Below are positions 35,401 through 43,286 of a stretch of DNA of 64,000 nucleotides, piece after piece. Location: contig JBGAUT010000014.1 in the NCBI GenBank assembly GCA_044228505.1, positions 62,001 through 126,000 on the forward strand, given 5' to 3'. Position 1 is the first letter of the stretch. Each line of letters begins with the position of its first letter. The stretch is from JAEUKA01 sp044228505 (lineage in GTDB: Bacteria; Myxococcota_A; Polyangia; Palsa-1104; JAEUJZ01). Below the pieces are notes generated by a model. That model saw nothing but the letters and a program-made list of their open reading frames with translations. It made no database searches and was not told the origin of the DNA. Both the position numbers and the translations under genes were made by a program.

Positions 35401-36552
35401 GAGAGCGATGCGCACCAGCCGTAAGGCTCTCGCCTGATCGAGAACTCCCTTCTTGAGGGGTCTCGCCAGCCCACTCTCCGGAAAGAGCTTTTTGGAAAAC
35501 AGATCATGCACAAAGACTGGACGCTTCTGCCCCTCATCCTCTTCCGACTGCTTCACCATGGCACTCGCAGTCGTCGCGTCACCACACATATACACGCCGC
35601 GCAGTAGGTTCGACTCGCTGTAGACGTTTGCACGGAAGAGCTGATCCAAAAAGGTCTTCATCGGCTCGCGCAACGCTTGGGTATTGCGCGGTAGCAGGAA
35701 GGCCAGATCCTGCTCCTTATCGGACAGCTTGGCGCTGGCAAGTAGATCGATCTGAAGCCCGCACTGGGTCTTATACAGCTCCGCAAACGCTTGGTCGACC
35801 CAACTGGGATTGTAGGACAGATTCAGCGGAAACGGAGACGACCAGCCGGCAAGCTGTTCTCGCTGATGACTCGCTAGACCTCCGCAGAACGCAGTGAAGC
35901 CCGGAATCGCATCGCTCTTGCTGACCATCACGTACGTCGGCAACCGCAGCGAGATCTCCTGCTGTAGCCGCTGCAGACGCTGATAAAGTAGCTCACTTTG
36001 GTCCCTGATCTGATCTGGGGCGAGCTTGTCATCTCCCACCAGCGTAGGTGCCCCGACCACGACCAATACCGCATCAAGCGGACGCTTCGGTCGGGCAGCA
36101 CGGAGGAGTCCGCAGAAATAAACAAACAACTCCTCTTCCTGCCAAATTTCTGCTCCCAGATCGATCGCGATTCCTTTGTCGTAGAACCAGAATCGACAGT
36201 GACCCGCTTCTGCAAGCTGCTCACTCGCACCACGGAACGGAACGTGCAGGCCCGTATTCTGCAGGATCGAAGTCTGTCCCGCCCCTTTTTCACTGAGAAC
36301 CAGACACCATGGCATCGCATAGCGGCCTGGCATCCCGCCCGCGTTCTGGTCAAGCTGGCGCAGCTCCTCACCCACCAGCGCGCTCAGGCTCGATCGTAGC
36401 TCAGCAATTCGCTTGACCCGCTGGGGATCTTTGGGAGGAGGTGGCGGTGCAGCAGGAGCTTCCTGTTTCTTGCGACGAGCCCGCAAGAATAGGAAGACAC
36501 CAACGGCAATCACCGCTAGGAGTAGTACGACTATGACAATGCGAATTAGCAC
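32446..36552 (-). CDS. tssM: T6SS inner-membrane protein TssM (IcmF)
   Basis: The protein has 1368 residues, usual for the family. The N-terminus has one transmembrane helix (IVIVVLLLAVIAVGVFLFL), a Pro-rich linker (APPPPPKDPQRVKRI), a GTPase-like domain, a second membrane helix around residue 390 (LGASILVSVLLLWTAYANLS) and the large periplasmic IcmF-related/VasK region, ending with the beta-rich DUF1215-like domain (SFDFAGIWGLVRIIRMF). The P-loop reads SEKGAGQT at residues 87-94, with Gln93 where Walker A normally has Lys, so nucleotide binding may be lost. Only two clear N-terminal helices are seen rather than three. It forms the trans-envelope complex with TssJ and TssL. Confidence 0.94.
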   Translation of the reverse strand: MLIRIVIVVLLLAVIAVGVFLFLRARRKKQEAPAAPPPPPKDPQRVKRIAELRSSLSALVGEELRQLDQNAGGMPGRYAMPWCLVLSEKGAGQTSILQNTGLHVPFRGASEQLAEAGHCRFWFYDKGIAIDLGAEIWQEEELFVYFCGLLRAARPKRPLDAVLVVVGAPTLVGDDKLAPDQIRDQSELLYQRLQRLQQEISLRLPTYVMVSKSDAIPGFTAFCGGLASHQREQLAGWSSPFPLNLSYNPSWVDQAFAELYKTQCGLQIDLLASAKLSDKEQDLAFLLPRNTQALREPMKTFLDQLFRANVYSESNLLRGVYMCGDATTASAMVKQSEEDEGQKRPVFVHDLFSKKLFPESGLARPLKKGVLDQARALRLVRIALGASILVSVLLLWTAYANLSRDARAVMGFLDKVPVETSLSVAQDKDRFAQQTQELLAAIGNVANSRLLSVRLPSSWLSSLDDDVQEAMRRSFERVVLGGLHEGLALKAKQVLGLEGDITAPLASDEPPPAGEPGSSRSPSASAERLTSKTVQIQALQSMPEFQELRDLSHAYLEFVQNVDTYNRLGSERHKRFDTVVPLVKYVFGVELQPIFLRNAELYQEALANATSRSFDLALVNPKVQARARTICKALHRRMFIENAIAIETEEILAHISRLKAESEGGGADLPILTELRDVLQRLDRDLNRPELQWLSKDSLELGDPFSEVLASLRHFSPDGRMSDELRQEWQQSHQQLRRRLLEVQLPQMGVIIARDNEKHRLVITQGLVELKANLETFLSLAFVQQNLEKPHAQNSEGSYRVVWNDDLLRQSTAFADAYDTYVRDRLGQVYRHIREVVKSTALERLGQNMPALVAQARREERVLRFSGDVNALQDELSSEVGDLKRVSSVLRQILETYDRLTLKAPHSELYQQLQEDSREILRRIDLLPEREEMYRVSSKLASWRGDKPPVLAAFDVEDADALSQYIKTQRNRMKGWGRDYAKVPVSLLDGLTSARSDDPLVGKWRNIVNQLEYFERMTPGNSVKEMESFFDTTLITVTPENCLDKLPRQTGDNTDFFLQTKARVHDSVRKRCLVFAAEKILELYEHLARRFNQDLAGKFPFTRNAQSLDDPDAIPRDIRGFFQEYDEFIRQYDAYVGRRETLGGSGEVGREVSTFLQSLREVRPFFAPLLGDRGDLARYNVSVDYRINKSNEINGQQIAEWGFSTGDQKVEDGQGAWQLGDRVRLSMRWAKDGPYVPAPTGQPRGATVDSNDSISFDFAGIWGLVRIIRMFRASQTDLRKSLDRQPHVLKFMVDIAERKHTGRVRLLPDSYYTNKGNTPSGAAKMAFLYNKAVVFVRIVLNPPESKELLVIPVDWPTLAPLTRGRNGQ

Positions 36553-36576
36553 GTGGCTCTTCCCATTGGCTCCGCG

Positions 36577-38022
36577 TTACATGTTTGCCGGCGTGTTCAC
36601 ATACACACCATTGGCGACGTCGATCTTCCAGCGCTCGAGCAACACCGGATCTCGCCCGCCATCGGTCTGGAAGCGAATCGCTCCGGTCACCCCGAGCAAT
36701 GTGAAAGGATCGTTGGGTTGTTGCGCCAATTTTTGAACCGTCTCGTTAAAGAGTCGCGGCGTGAGCGACAGTGAGTTCGCATTCCCATTCAAGCGTCGCA
36801 GCACTGTCACAAGCTGATCTGGGCGGCTCGCTCCCTTAAACGTCGCGGAGGCTGCACCCAGTACAAAGAGAGCGTCGTAGGTGTAGCCGACCATGAAGTC
36901 CTGCTCTAGCGGGAGTCCAGGATTGGTTGCGACAAAGCTCGACTTAAAATCTGCTCCCTCTTGGCTGTCAATGAAGCTAAGAGGTGCCACTCCGGTGATG
37001 CGGGACAGGTGATTTTTCATTCGGCTATCACCGCTGCGTGCCATCTCGATCAGCTCTCCGGTGCGTGCGCTCGATGCTGCTAGCACCTGCGTGGTGCTCT
37101 CAAAGGAGCCCGGATTCTTCGCGTCGAAGGGAAGATCGGCGAACCCGCCCACCACCTGCTGGCTGTTTGAGCCCGGAATCAACACCACGAAGCTCGGCTT
37201 GGCATCCAGCAACGTCTTGGTGGTAATGCTCAGCAGGTTGGCATCGTTGTCGCGATACGAAAAGAAGCGGTCCGTCTTGTTGTTGATCGGATCGCGGCGC
37301 TGCCACTCCGGGGTGAACTTGCGACGAATGTTTTCGCCATAGGAATCGGTTACGGACAAAAGGCCAAGCTGCGCCGTGCTCTTGCCACCAGACAGCGTCA
37401 CCAGTTCGCGGACGAGCTGTAGACCCTGCTCTCGTTCCACGGGAGCGAGACGATAGAACAGTCCCTGACTGGCCGCATCGGCAATTCCACTGTCCATGAT
37501 CGCGGGCGAAATGGTGGGAATACCTGCGGCCTTGATCCGACCAATCATGCTGGTGGCGGCTGACGCGGAATTTGGGCCGATGATCGCCAGCACGTTGCGC
37601 TGTTCGATGAGAATCTTGGTGGCGTTATCTGCGTCTACCGGTGATGTTCCGACGTTACAGACATCAAGCGCAATCGGCCGTGAGCCGTCGAGCTGAACCA
37701 GTTCATTGATCTGGCGAACTCCCAACTTCAGTGCGATCAGTCGATGGCCTTCCATGGCGCGGCCGTTCTTGTCGCGCAGATCGAGGAGAGCTCCCATATG
37801 GACTGCGTTCGGTGAAGGACTATCGGGAATCGTAATCGTGCACAGTCGTTCTAACGGAGTGTTCGGCAGACAGAGCTGATCGGTAGAACAGAAGCCTTGC
37901 GTACCATCGGGCGACACACACTGAGTGTCGTCCGTACACTGGTTGTAATTCATGGTCAGCGTACATCCCGAGCTGGCCACGCCCACTGCAAACAGAAGCG
38001 GCAAAAGCGAATTCCTAAGCAT
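36577..38022 (-). CDS. Periplasmic-binding-protein-like lipoprotein in the T6SS operon
   Basis: The protein has 481 residues with a lipoprotein signal peptide (lipobox ASSGC). A short Cys-rich linker follows (CTDDTQCVSPDGTQGFC), then a type I periplasmic binding protein fold like branched-chain amino acid/receptor ligand-binding (Peripla_BP_6) proteins: GALLDLRDKNGRAMEGHRLI, VLAIIGPNSASAATSMIGRI, AAGIPTISPAIMDSG, FYRLAPVEREQGLQLVREL, FVVLIPGSNSQQVVGGFADL, MVGYTYDALFVLGAA. No ABC permease or ATPase is nearby, so it is unlikely to serve import. It sits between a TPR membrane protein, whose stop overlaps its ATG (TAATG), and tssM, so it probably works with the T6SS envelope complex (inference). 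Confidence 0.78.
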   Translation of the reverse strand: MLRNSLLPLLFAVGVASSGCTLTMNYNQCTDDTQCVSPDGTQGFCSTDQLCLPNTPLERLCTITIPDSPSPNAVHMGALLDLRDKNGRAMEGHRLIALKLGVRQINELVQLDGSRPIALDVCNVGTSPVDADNATKILIEQRNVLAIIGPNSASAATSMIGRIKAAGIPTISPAIMDSGIADAASQGLFYRLAPVEREQGLQLVRELVTLSGGKSTAQLGLLSVTDSYGENIRRKFTPEWQRRDPINNKTDRFFSYRDNDANLLSITTKTLLDAKPSFVVLIPGSNSQQVVGGFADLPFDAKNPGSFESTTQVLAASSARTGELIEMARSGDSRMKNHLSRITGVAPLSFIDSQEGADFKSSFVATNPGLPLEQDFMVGYTYDALFVLGAASATFKGASRPDQLVTVLRRLNGNANSLSLTPRLFNETVQKLAQQPNDPFTLLGVTGAIRFQTDGGRDPVLLERWKIDVANGVYVNTPANM

Positions 38023-39110
38023 TAGTAGTTCCCTCCAATAGTCAGACCCAAACCGCCCGGAAGCGGTAAAAGTGATCCCGTCAGGGTGCGCTTGGGAGCG
38101 GTAGTCGGCTGATTGCGACGCTCTTCGGAGGTTTGTCGAATTCCCTTTTTCAAAGCGACAATCGCGAACACTCCCGCTCCCGCAAGCAAGGCCCCCCCAG
38201 CAGCATAGGAAGCCGTCGAGCCGATTGACAACCCGGTGCCTTTGTCACGCAGGGCTCGCTTCTTCTGTTCATCGGATTCCGCAACGAACTGATTGAAGTT
38301 GTCTCCCGACTGAACGGCCAAGCCAACTCCGGTCAGGACACCGGCAAGTCCAGGAATCGCCAGCGCCAGACTCGGCCACAGATATTTCTGTCCCGGAGGA
38401 GCAGGCGTAAGCAGAGCAATTCTCTCAAATGCTCCACGACGGAGACGAGGATCGGCGGTCTCAATCGCCACAAAGCGACGATAGTACTCGAGTGCTTCCT
38501 TGCGCTTCCGAACCTGATCGAAGCCGCTGGCGATGTGATACATCAAAATTGGATCACGGCGAGTCGCAAGTACCTGCTTCATCTGGTCCATGATTTCGTT
38601 GGCAACCGCTTGATTACCGGCTCGATAATCTCGGACATACTGAGCAATCAATTCCTCGGCATCAGCGATTTCCTCGGCAGCGAGCAGCGGTGCCGGCTCG
38701 GGAGCTTCAGCACTCACCTTGGGACGACCACTCCCTTTCTCTTGCGAGGCATAGTACTGGTCAATGTAGGTCGTCAGATCTGCATAGATGGTCGGATCGA
38801 CCTTCTGTTCATCGTGTAAGTATCGCTGGTAGTACTCTGACGCTTCCGCTGCCAGGCCGAGCTTGCGGTAGGACTGCCCAATATTGAAAAGATATTGCGG
38901 CTTTGGTTCGAGCCGATAGGCATGGGAGAATTGCTTGATGGCCCCCTCATAGCTCTTGCTCAAGAACAGGCGGGCCCCCTCTTCCTCATAGACTGCCGCG
39001 CTCTCCTCTTCACAGAGAGCCGGATGTGCTTGCAGAAGCACTGCCGATACGAACAGTATCAGCCAGCAGAGCACACGATTCGCCACAGTTCCCCCACGAA
39101 TGCCCGTCAC
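38022..39110 (-). CDS. TPR membrane protein in the T6SS operon
   Basis: The protein has 362 residues with an N-terminal signal sequence ending near HPALCEE; an in-frame GTG eight codons downstream is an alternative start. Residues ~40-110 are TPR repeats (GARLFLSKSYEGAIKQFSHAYRLEP, YLFNIGQSYRKLGLAAEASE) and a further TPR-like part lies around LMYHIASGFDQVRKRKEAL. Two hydrophobic segments follow near the end (LWPSLALAIPGLAGVLTGVGL and SYAAGGALLAGAGVFAIVAL), then a basic tail. A periplasmic TPR domain anchored by C-terminal helices is the likely layout. Coupled by a TAATG overlap with the binding-protein-like lipoprotein downstream; probably one functional unit. Confidence 0.72.
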   Translation of the reverse strand: MTGIRGGTVANRVLCWLILFVSAVLLQAHPALCEEESAAVYEEEGARLFLSKSYEGAIKQFSHAYRLEPKPQYLFNIGQSYRKLGLAAEASEYYQRYLHDEQKVDPTIYADLTTYIDQYYASQEKGSGRPKVSAEAPEPAPLLAAEEIADAEELIAQYVRDYRAGNQAVANEIMDQMKQVLATRRDPILMYHIASGFDQVRKRKEALEYYRRFVAIETADPRLRRGAFERIALLTPAPPGQKYLWPSLALAIPGLAGVLTGVGLAVQSGDNFNQFVAESDEQKKRALRDKGTGLSIGSTASYAAGGALLAGAGVFAIVALKKGIRQTSEERRNQPTTAPKRTLTGSLLPLPGGLGLTIGGNY

Positions 39111-39177
39111 GAAGACAGGTGTCTGTAATTCTCGATGCTATCACTACCTAACGGTTCAACACAGTGCGATGTAAAGG

Positions 39178-40086
39178 CTAGCGCTTCCCGACATCTGCGC
39201 TACTGGCTGTTGCTGTAGTCACCTCTGATTTGATGTCAATCCGATTTTCCGTCCTGGGGGCCGGACCCGTGACGGTGGTGTCAACTTTGTGCTGAAGAAT
39301 CTCGTCCAAACGATTCCCGACAGAAGTCGAGCGTCGATCCCAGATCAGGTGAGCCACCAAGATGTAGACCACCGCCACCCCAACCAGCGATAGCAGCCAG
39401 GGCCGTAGTTGGGGGAGCCAGCTTGGTGTTTGACCATCCAGTGTGTGCGAGTACGCCTGCGGATACAGCGGAGTACTATCCGGGAGCGCCGGGTTACGCT
39501 GAAACAACGTTACATAGGCCTGATTTCGGTAGTGGGCGATCTGCGGCGCACTGGCCACGCTGCGATGCTTTCCCCGGAAGCCGAGTGACACCGCCAGCAG
39601 ATACACTGCGAGCACATCGGCACGGGTCGCATCCCGAGACTGCAGGAGCTGGTCCAGGTTGTCAAAGAACCGCGTGCCGGCATCATGCGTTCCGACCAAA
39701 CGTTCTTCTAAAAGATGCGTGCTCCAGTATTCTTTTCCGATCCATTCAATACTCAGAAACACTTCATCTGCCATGGCGGCCATCACGTACTGGATCTCGT
39801 GAAAGCGCTTCTGTTCTCTCGGATCGCCACGTCGCTGAATGGTCTGCTGTTGGGACTCCATAAGCTCGACCAGGAGTGCCTGAACGATGTCCGGAGCGAT
39901 CTGCGATGGTTCCTCTCCGGGGACTTTCTCTTCGGCCAGGATGTCTGCTTCACGAATCTGGATGCTGTCTTCTTCCGGCGATGGCGTCTGCGAGCGCTCG
40001 ATCTGCATCCGATGTTGGAGCACTGCCGCATAGAACTCACGGAAGTAGTCCACCAAAAATAGCTGCTCTGACGACTCACTAGCCAT
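39178..40086 (-). CDS. tssL: T6SS inner-membrane protein TssL (DotU/IcmH)
   Basis: The protein has 302 residues. The cytoplasmic DotU domain is recognisable by LVDYFREFYAAVLQHR, VQALLVELMESQQQ, IQYVMAAMADEVFLSIEWIG, LVGTHDAGTRFFDNL and LLAVSLGFRGKHRS. A single membrane helix near the C-terminus (LLSLVGVAVVYILVAHLIW) and a short periplasmic tail end the protein; there is no fused OmpA peptidoglycan-binding domain, so anchoring to the cell wall must come from another protein. It partners TssM and TssJ. It lies between tssK and the TPR protein. Confidence 0.92.
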   Translation of the reverse strand: MASESSEQLFLVDYFREFYAAVLQHRMQIERSQTPSPEEDSIQIREADILAEEKVPGEEPSQIAPDIVQALLVELMESQQQTIQRRGDPREQKRFHEIQYVMAAMADEVFLSIEWIGKEYWSTHLLEERLVGTHDAGTRFFDNLDQLLQSRDATRADVLAVYLLAVSLGFRGKHRSVASAPQIAHYRNQAYVTLFQRNPALPDSTPLYPQAYSHTLDGQTPSWLPQLRPWLLSLVGVAVVYILVAHLIWDRRSTSVGNRLDEILQHKVDTTVTGPAPRTENRIDIKSEVTTATASSADVGKR

Positions 40087-40139
40087 GGCTCACCCAAGTC
40101 GACTTGGTGCACGCAACATCAGAGAATGACAAGTCGAAC

Positions 40140-41480
40140 CTACTCTTTGTTTGCAACATAGAGATAGGCCTCTGCCGGACGAACCCCGGGCGGTTTTTCT
40201 ACTGAGTTTCCGATGACCAGTGGCTCATTCGGAACAATGAACTCTGGGTTCATTTGTAACTGAAAGAGCAGCATTCCTCTGGTAGCGACCAGACCCTCCA
40301 GCTTGTCGATGGGAGTTCGAGTTGCACCTAGGAGTCGACGCTCTCGCAGCACCTTGAAGCGACTTGCGGTGCCAATCAGACTACTGGCAACCCACTCGTT
40401 GATCTGTTGGTCGGTCGCTCCGGGCGCGCCTTTGAAACCGATGACCACAGTCCGGCGAGTCCACTCGCGCTCGAACTGAAGCGCGAACAGATTGTTTTCA
40501 TTGCGGAAGGGTAGCGCCGTAAATGCCTCGGAAATTCCGTCACTGAGCGACTGATTTACGAACTGCACGACCTCTGCAAACGACCGCCGCAGATTCAGGT
40601 GATCGTACGCAGGAAAGACCGGCGGCATCAGTTGATTGCCCACGCCAGCGACACTCCCTGCCACCGCAGTCAGTGCGACGTATAGCGCATAGGGATGACT
40701 GGTTCCCGTGGCAAGCAGCGCTTCAAAGGGCGGCAGATTGAGTACCAACTGCGAAAGTAGACGACGATTCTCTTCAATGGCTGCCGGCTTGGTGGTGATG
40801 GCGGGGGAGCGAATCACCTCTAACAGATAGGTGGCCTTGGCACGAATGAGACTACTGACCTGCGCACACAGTTCGCCCAGCGGAGAATCAACCTCAACCC
40901 GTATGAGTGGGGGAATGTATTCGGAGGGGACAAACGCGCCGTTTTTGTAGACCACTGCCATCAGTGGCAGAGCGACAAAACGGGGGGGCGGTGTTTCGGT
41001 TCCTGCGATCAAACGGAGTCGTGGCTTGAGACGAGGAATACGCAGGGGTCGACCCCCACTGACATCATCGTCGACTTCGTCTCCAGGAATCGACAGATAG
41101 CGACCGAGATCTCCGTCGCCTTTGCTACCACCGGTGCGTTCGATCGGAACGACCAGATAGACCGGAACCGGAGTGTGCTTTGCGCTCTCGGCATGGGCTT
41201 TCAAGTCCACCTGAAGCTCGGCGGCTGGACCGGTACGGAAGGCGACCACCAGACCATCGGGAAGGACCGCCTCTAACTCGGTAATCCGCAGCGTTCCAGT
41301 AAAAAGCTGCGTGGACTCATAGCGCAGTCTCGTGACACCAAACTGATAGGGAAGACCCAGACCCAAGTGATACGTAAGGAGCTTCTCTGTCCGGTGCACT
41401 AGCTGCTGGAAGTGCTGCGGAGCGAGGAGCATCCCCTCGTGCCACTGAATGGTTGGTGGAAGATCGTGCGCGCTTGGCAT
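40140..41480 (-). CDS. tssK: T6SS baseplate-membrane connector TssK
   Basis: The protein has 446 residues of the ImpJ/VasE family. The N-terminal IQWHEGMLLAPQHFQQ is the family hallmark, followed by YQFGVTRLRYESTQLFTGTL, ITELEAVLPDGLVV, YIPPLIRVEV and the C-terminal FQLQMNPEFIVPNEPLVIG. TssK trimers join the TssEFG baseplate to the TssJLM membrane complex. The usual P[IL]PxxxL-type middle region is present (FVALPLMAVVYKNGAFV). It starts 18 bp after tssJ and is co-transcribed. Confidence 0.95.
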   Translation of the reverse strand: MPSAHDLPPTIQWHEGMLLAPQHFQQLVHRTEKLLTYHLGLGLPYQFGVTRLRYESTQLFTGTLRITELEAVLPDGLVVAFRTGPAAELQVDLKAHAESAKHTPVPVYLVVPIERTGGSKGDGDLGRYLSIPGDEVDDDVSGGRPLRIPRLKPRLRLIAGTETPPPRFVALPLMAVVYKNGAFVPSEYIPPLIRVEVDSPLGELCAQVSSLIRAKATYLLEVIRSPAITTKPAAIEENRRLLSQLVLNLPPFEALLATGTSHPYALYVALTAVAGSVAGVGNQLMPPVFPAYDHLNLRRSFAEVVQFVNQSLSDGISEAFTALPFRNENNLFALQFEREWTRRTVVIGFKGAPGATDQQINEWVASSLIGTASRFKVLRERRLLGATRTPIDKLEGLVATRGMLLFQLQMNPEFIVPNEPLVIGNSVEKPPGVRPAEAYLYVANKE

Positions 41481-41498
41481 TCCGATTCCTACATCCCG

Positions 41499-41966
41499 TT
41501 ACTGGCTCAAGTTCACGCTCTGCTGGGCAAAGCCAATCTTGAGTGCCTGGTTGGTGTCGAAGGTGTAGCGATGTGAGCCGGGAGTCTGATAGTTCACAAA
41601 CAGAATCCCTTGGCTGACGCTGCTCGATACCTTGCGGTTAATCTCTGGAACCTGTTGGCCCGGAATAAACTCGAAGTAGGTCTCCTCCAGATCCCGACGA
41701 TGGTCCCGCAGAAGCTGCTCTCGCTGACCGAACCACTGCTTCGCTGTCATATCGAGCAGCTTCTTGAACAACGTGGGATTTTTGGGAAGCACCACTGAGA
41801 TCAGTACTGGAGAGTTGTTGTTCGCGTCGGTGGCGATGGTCATCTGAATCCGCCATGGATGAGTCGCACAGCCAAACAGCACAGCACAGAGCAGCACGAG
41901 TACAAGACTCGGGACCGTCGTCCGTCCTGCGCTGGCCCGATAGACTCCATGACGAACCAAGTGCAA
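41499..41966 (-). CDS. tssJ: T6SS outer-membrane lipoprotein TssJ
   Basis: The protein has 155 residues with a lipoprotein signal peptide (VPSLVLVLLCAVLFGC, lipidated Cys at ~33) and a transthyretin-like beta sandwich as in the VasD/SciN family: MTIATDANNNSPVLISVVLP, LFKKLLDMTAKQWFGQ, EETYFEFIPGQQ, ILFVNYQTPGS. It anchors TssM to the outer membrane. The loop (GVYRASAG) before the hydrophobic stretch may be part of an extended n-region; an internal start is possible. A 167 bp gap separates it from the carboxypeptidase-regulatory-repeat gene upstream, a place where a core-operon promoter could lie. Confidence 0.85.
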   Translation of the reverse strand: MHLVRHGVYRASAGRTTVPSLVLVLLCAVLFGCATHPWRIQMTIATDANNNSPVLISVVLPKNPTLFKKLLDMTAKQWFGQREQLLRDHRRDLEETYFEFIPGQQVPEINRKVSSSVSQGILFVNYQTPGSHRYTFDTNQALKIGFAQQSVNLSQ

Positions 41967-42133
41967 CTACTCCCCGGTTTGAAATTATACCGTCCTTCGT
42001 GTGATGTATGGAAGCGCGAATCTACGGTAGGAGTGCGGGATTGTTTGCGTTCAGCCGAGTCTTGGACGGCGCGCTTGCGGACAACTCGCGCCATAGCAGC
42101 GTGCGCAGACTACGTGGCTGCCGCGTGTCCGAC

Positions 42134-43285
42134 CTAGTGACCCATGTACTCGATTGAGTACCCTTCTTCAGGAAAGACTCCGGTGACTTTGAACTTCCCG
42201 TCGGCATCGCTTATGACCGAGACGTGATGACCGCCGTCGAACAGCAAGCGTGCAGACGCCCCTGAGACCGGCTTGCCGTCCTCATCCACAAACTGACCCT
42301 CGGCCAGGAAACCGGGCTTAAGGTCGACCACCTCGACGGAAAAGCCCTCTCCGGGGAGTCGGCCCGGAACTGAAAAGGTTCCGTCGGCCCCAGTTTCCAC
42401 CGACACCAAATCACCGCCATCGAGCAGCAACTGAAGCACCGCACCCGCGACCGCTTTGCCCTTGTCGTCCTGAAGCTTGCCCTCGATCGCGATTCCACCA
42501 GCCGAGATAAAGACATCGAACTCTTCTTCTTCGACGAATCCCTTGACCTTAAAGGTTCCCCCCCCATCGGTGGTTGCGATCACTGCATCGCCATAGGCAG
42601 GCTCGATGGTGATCTTGGCATCTTTGATCGCTTTTCCGTCGGCGTCCTCGAGTTTACCACTGACCTCGACCGTTCCATTGAGCGTGACCGCATAGGCATC
42701 GTGTCGCCAGTAGTCGTCTAGTTTGTGATGGCCTCCGCCGTCCGGTTTCAACTCCTGAGGCGGCTTGCCTTCGGGCGGCTCGAACACCGATACGAAGCCT
42801 TTGACTGCCGGACCGTCGGAAAACACCAACTCCCACTCGATCGGAACCTTCGCAGAGTCGTTTTTGCTGTCTGATGTCTGGCTGCTTTCTTTTGGCGCGT
42901 CACTCTGTGGATCGTTCTGCGCACTCCCTTTGTAGAAGAAGACCGGAAACAGAGGGGCCGGTTGGGACGGAATCAGCGTCAGTCGTCCCGCCGCGATCTG
43001 CACCGCTGTGAGGCGAATCACTTCCTCATCGCGGAGGAGGTGGGTCTGGGCCGAGACACCCGCACGGCGCAGTGCCTCACGGAGCGTCTGCATCGCCGTC
43101 CGATCGATCGAGAATCGACGGAGCAGCAGCTCCACATCTTCCGCCTTGCTGTTGCGGAGCGTCTGCTTCGCCGTCTGTTCGTCCGAAAATTGACGAAGCA
43201 GCAGCTCCACGTCTCCCGCTTTGAGGAAGGTCGGCGCAGACTCTAGCGACAGGCTATCTGTGGAGGCTTTGAGGAGCCAGCGCAT
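42134..43285 (-). CDS. Protein with carboxypeptidase-regulatory-like repeats, at head of T6SS locus
   Basis: The protein has 383 residues. The first ~70 contain a duplicated segment (DVELLLRQFSDEQTAKQTLR and DVELLLRRFSIDRTAMQTLR), then DEEVIRLTAVQIAAGRLTLI and a Pro-rich Ser/Asp linker. Residues ~150-383 hold four related ~65-residue beta units of the carboxypeptidase-regulatory type: VSGKLEDADGKAIKDAKITI, IEGKLQDDKGKAVAGAVLQL and AEGQFVDEDGKPVSGASARL are clear, with an earlier FVSVFEPPEGK unit less certain. There is no signal peptide, so it may be a cytoplasmic protein that binds the secretion apparatus or is itself exported through it. It begins 1 bp after the large helical gene, hence the same transcript. 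Function unknown. Confidence 0.6.
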   Translation of the reverse strand: MRWLLKASTDSLSLESAPTFLKAGDVELLLRQFSDEQTAKQTLRNSKAEDVELLLRRFSIDRTAMQTLREALRRAGVSAQTHLLRDEEVIRLTAVQIAAGRLTLIPSQPAPLFPVFFYKGSAQNDPQSDAPKESSQTSDSKNDSAKVPIEWELVFSDGPAVKGFVSVFEPPEGKPPQELKPDGGGHHKLDDYWRHDAYAVTLNGTVEVSGKLEDADGKAIKDAKITIEPAYGDAVIATTDGGGTFKVKGFVEEEEFDVFISAGGIAIEGKLQDDKGKAVAGAVLQLLLDGGDLVSVETGADGTFSVPGRLPGEGFSVEVVDLKPGFLAEGQFVDEDGKPVSGASARLLFDGGHHVSVISDADGKFKVTGVFPEEGYSIEYMGH

Positions 43286-43286
43286 C

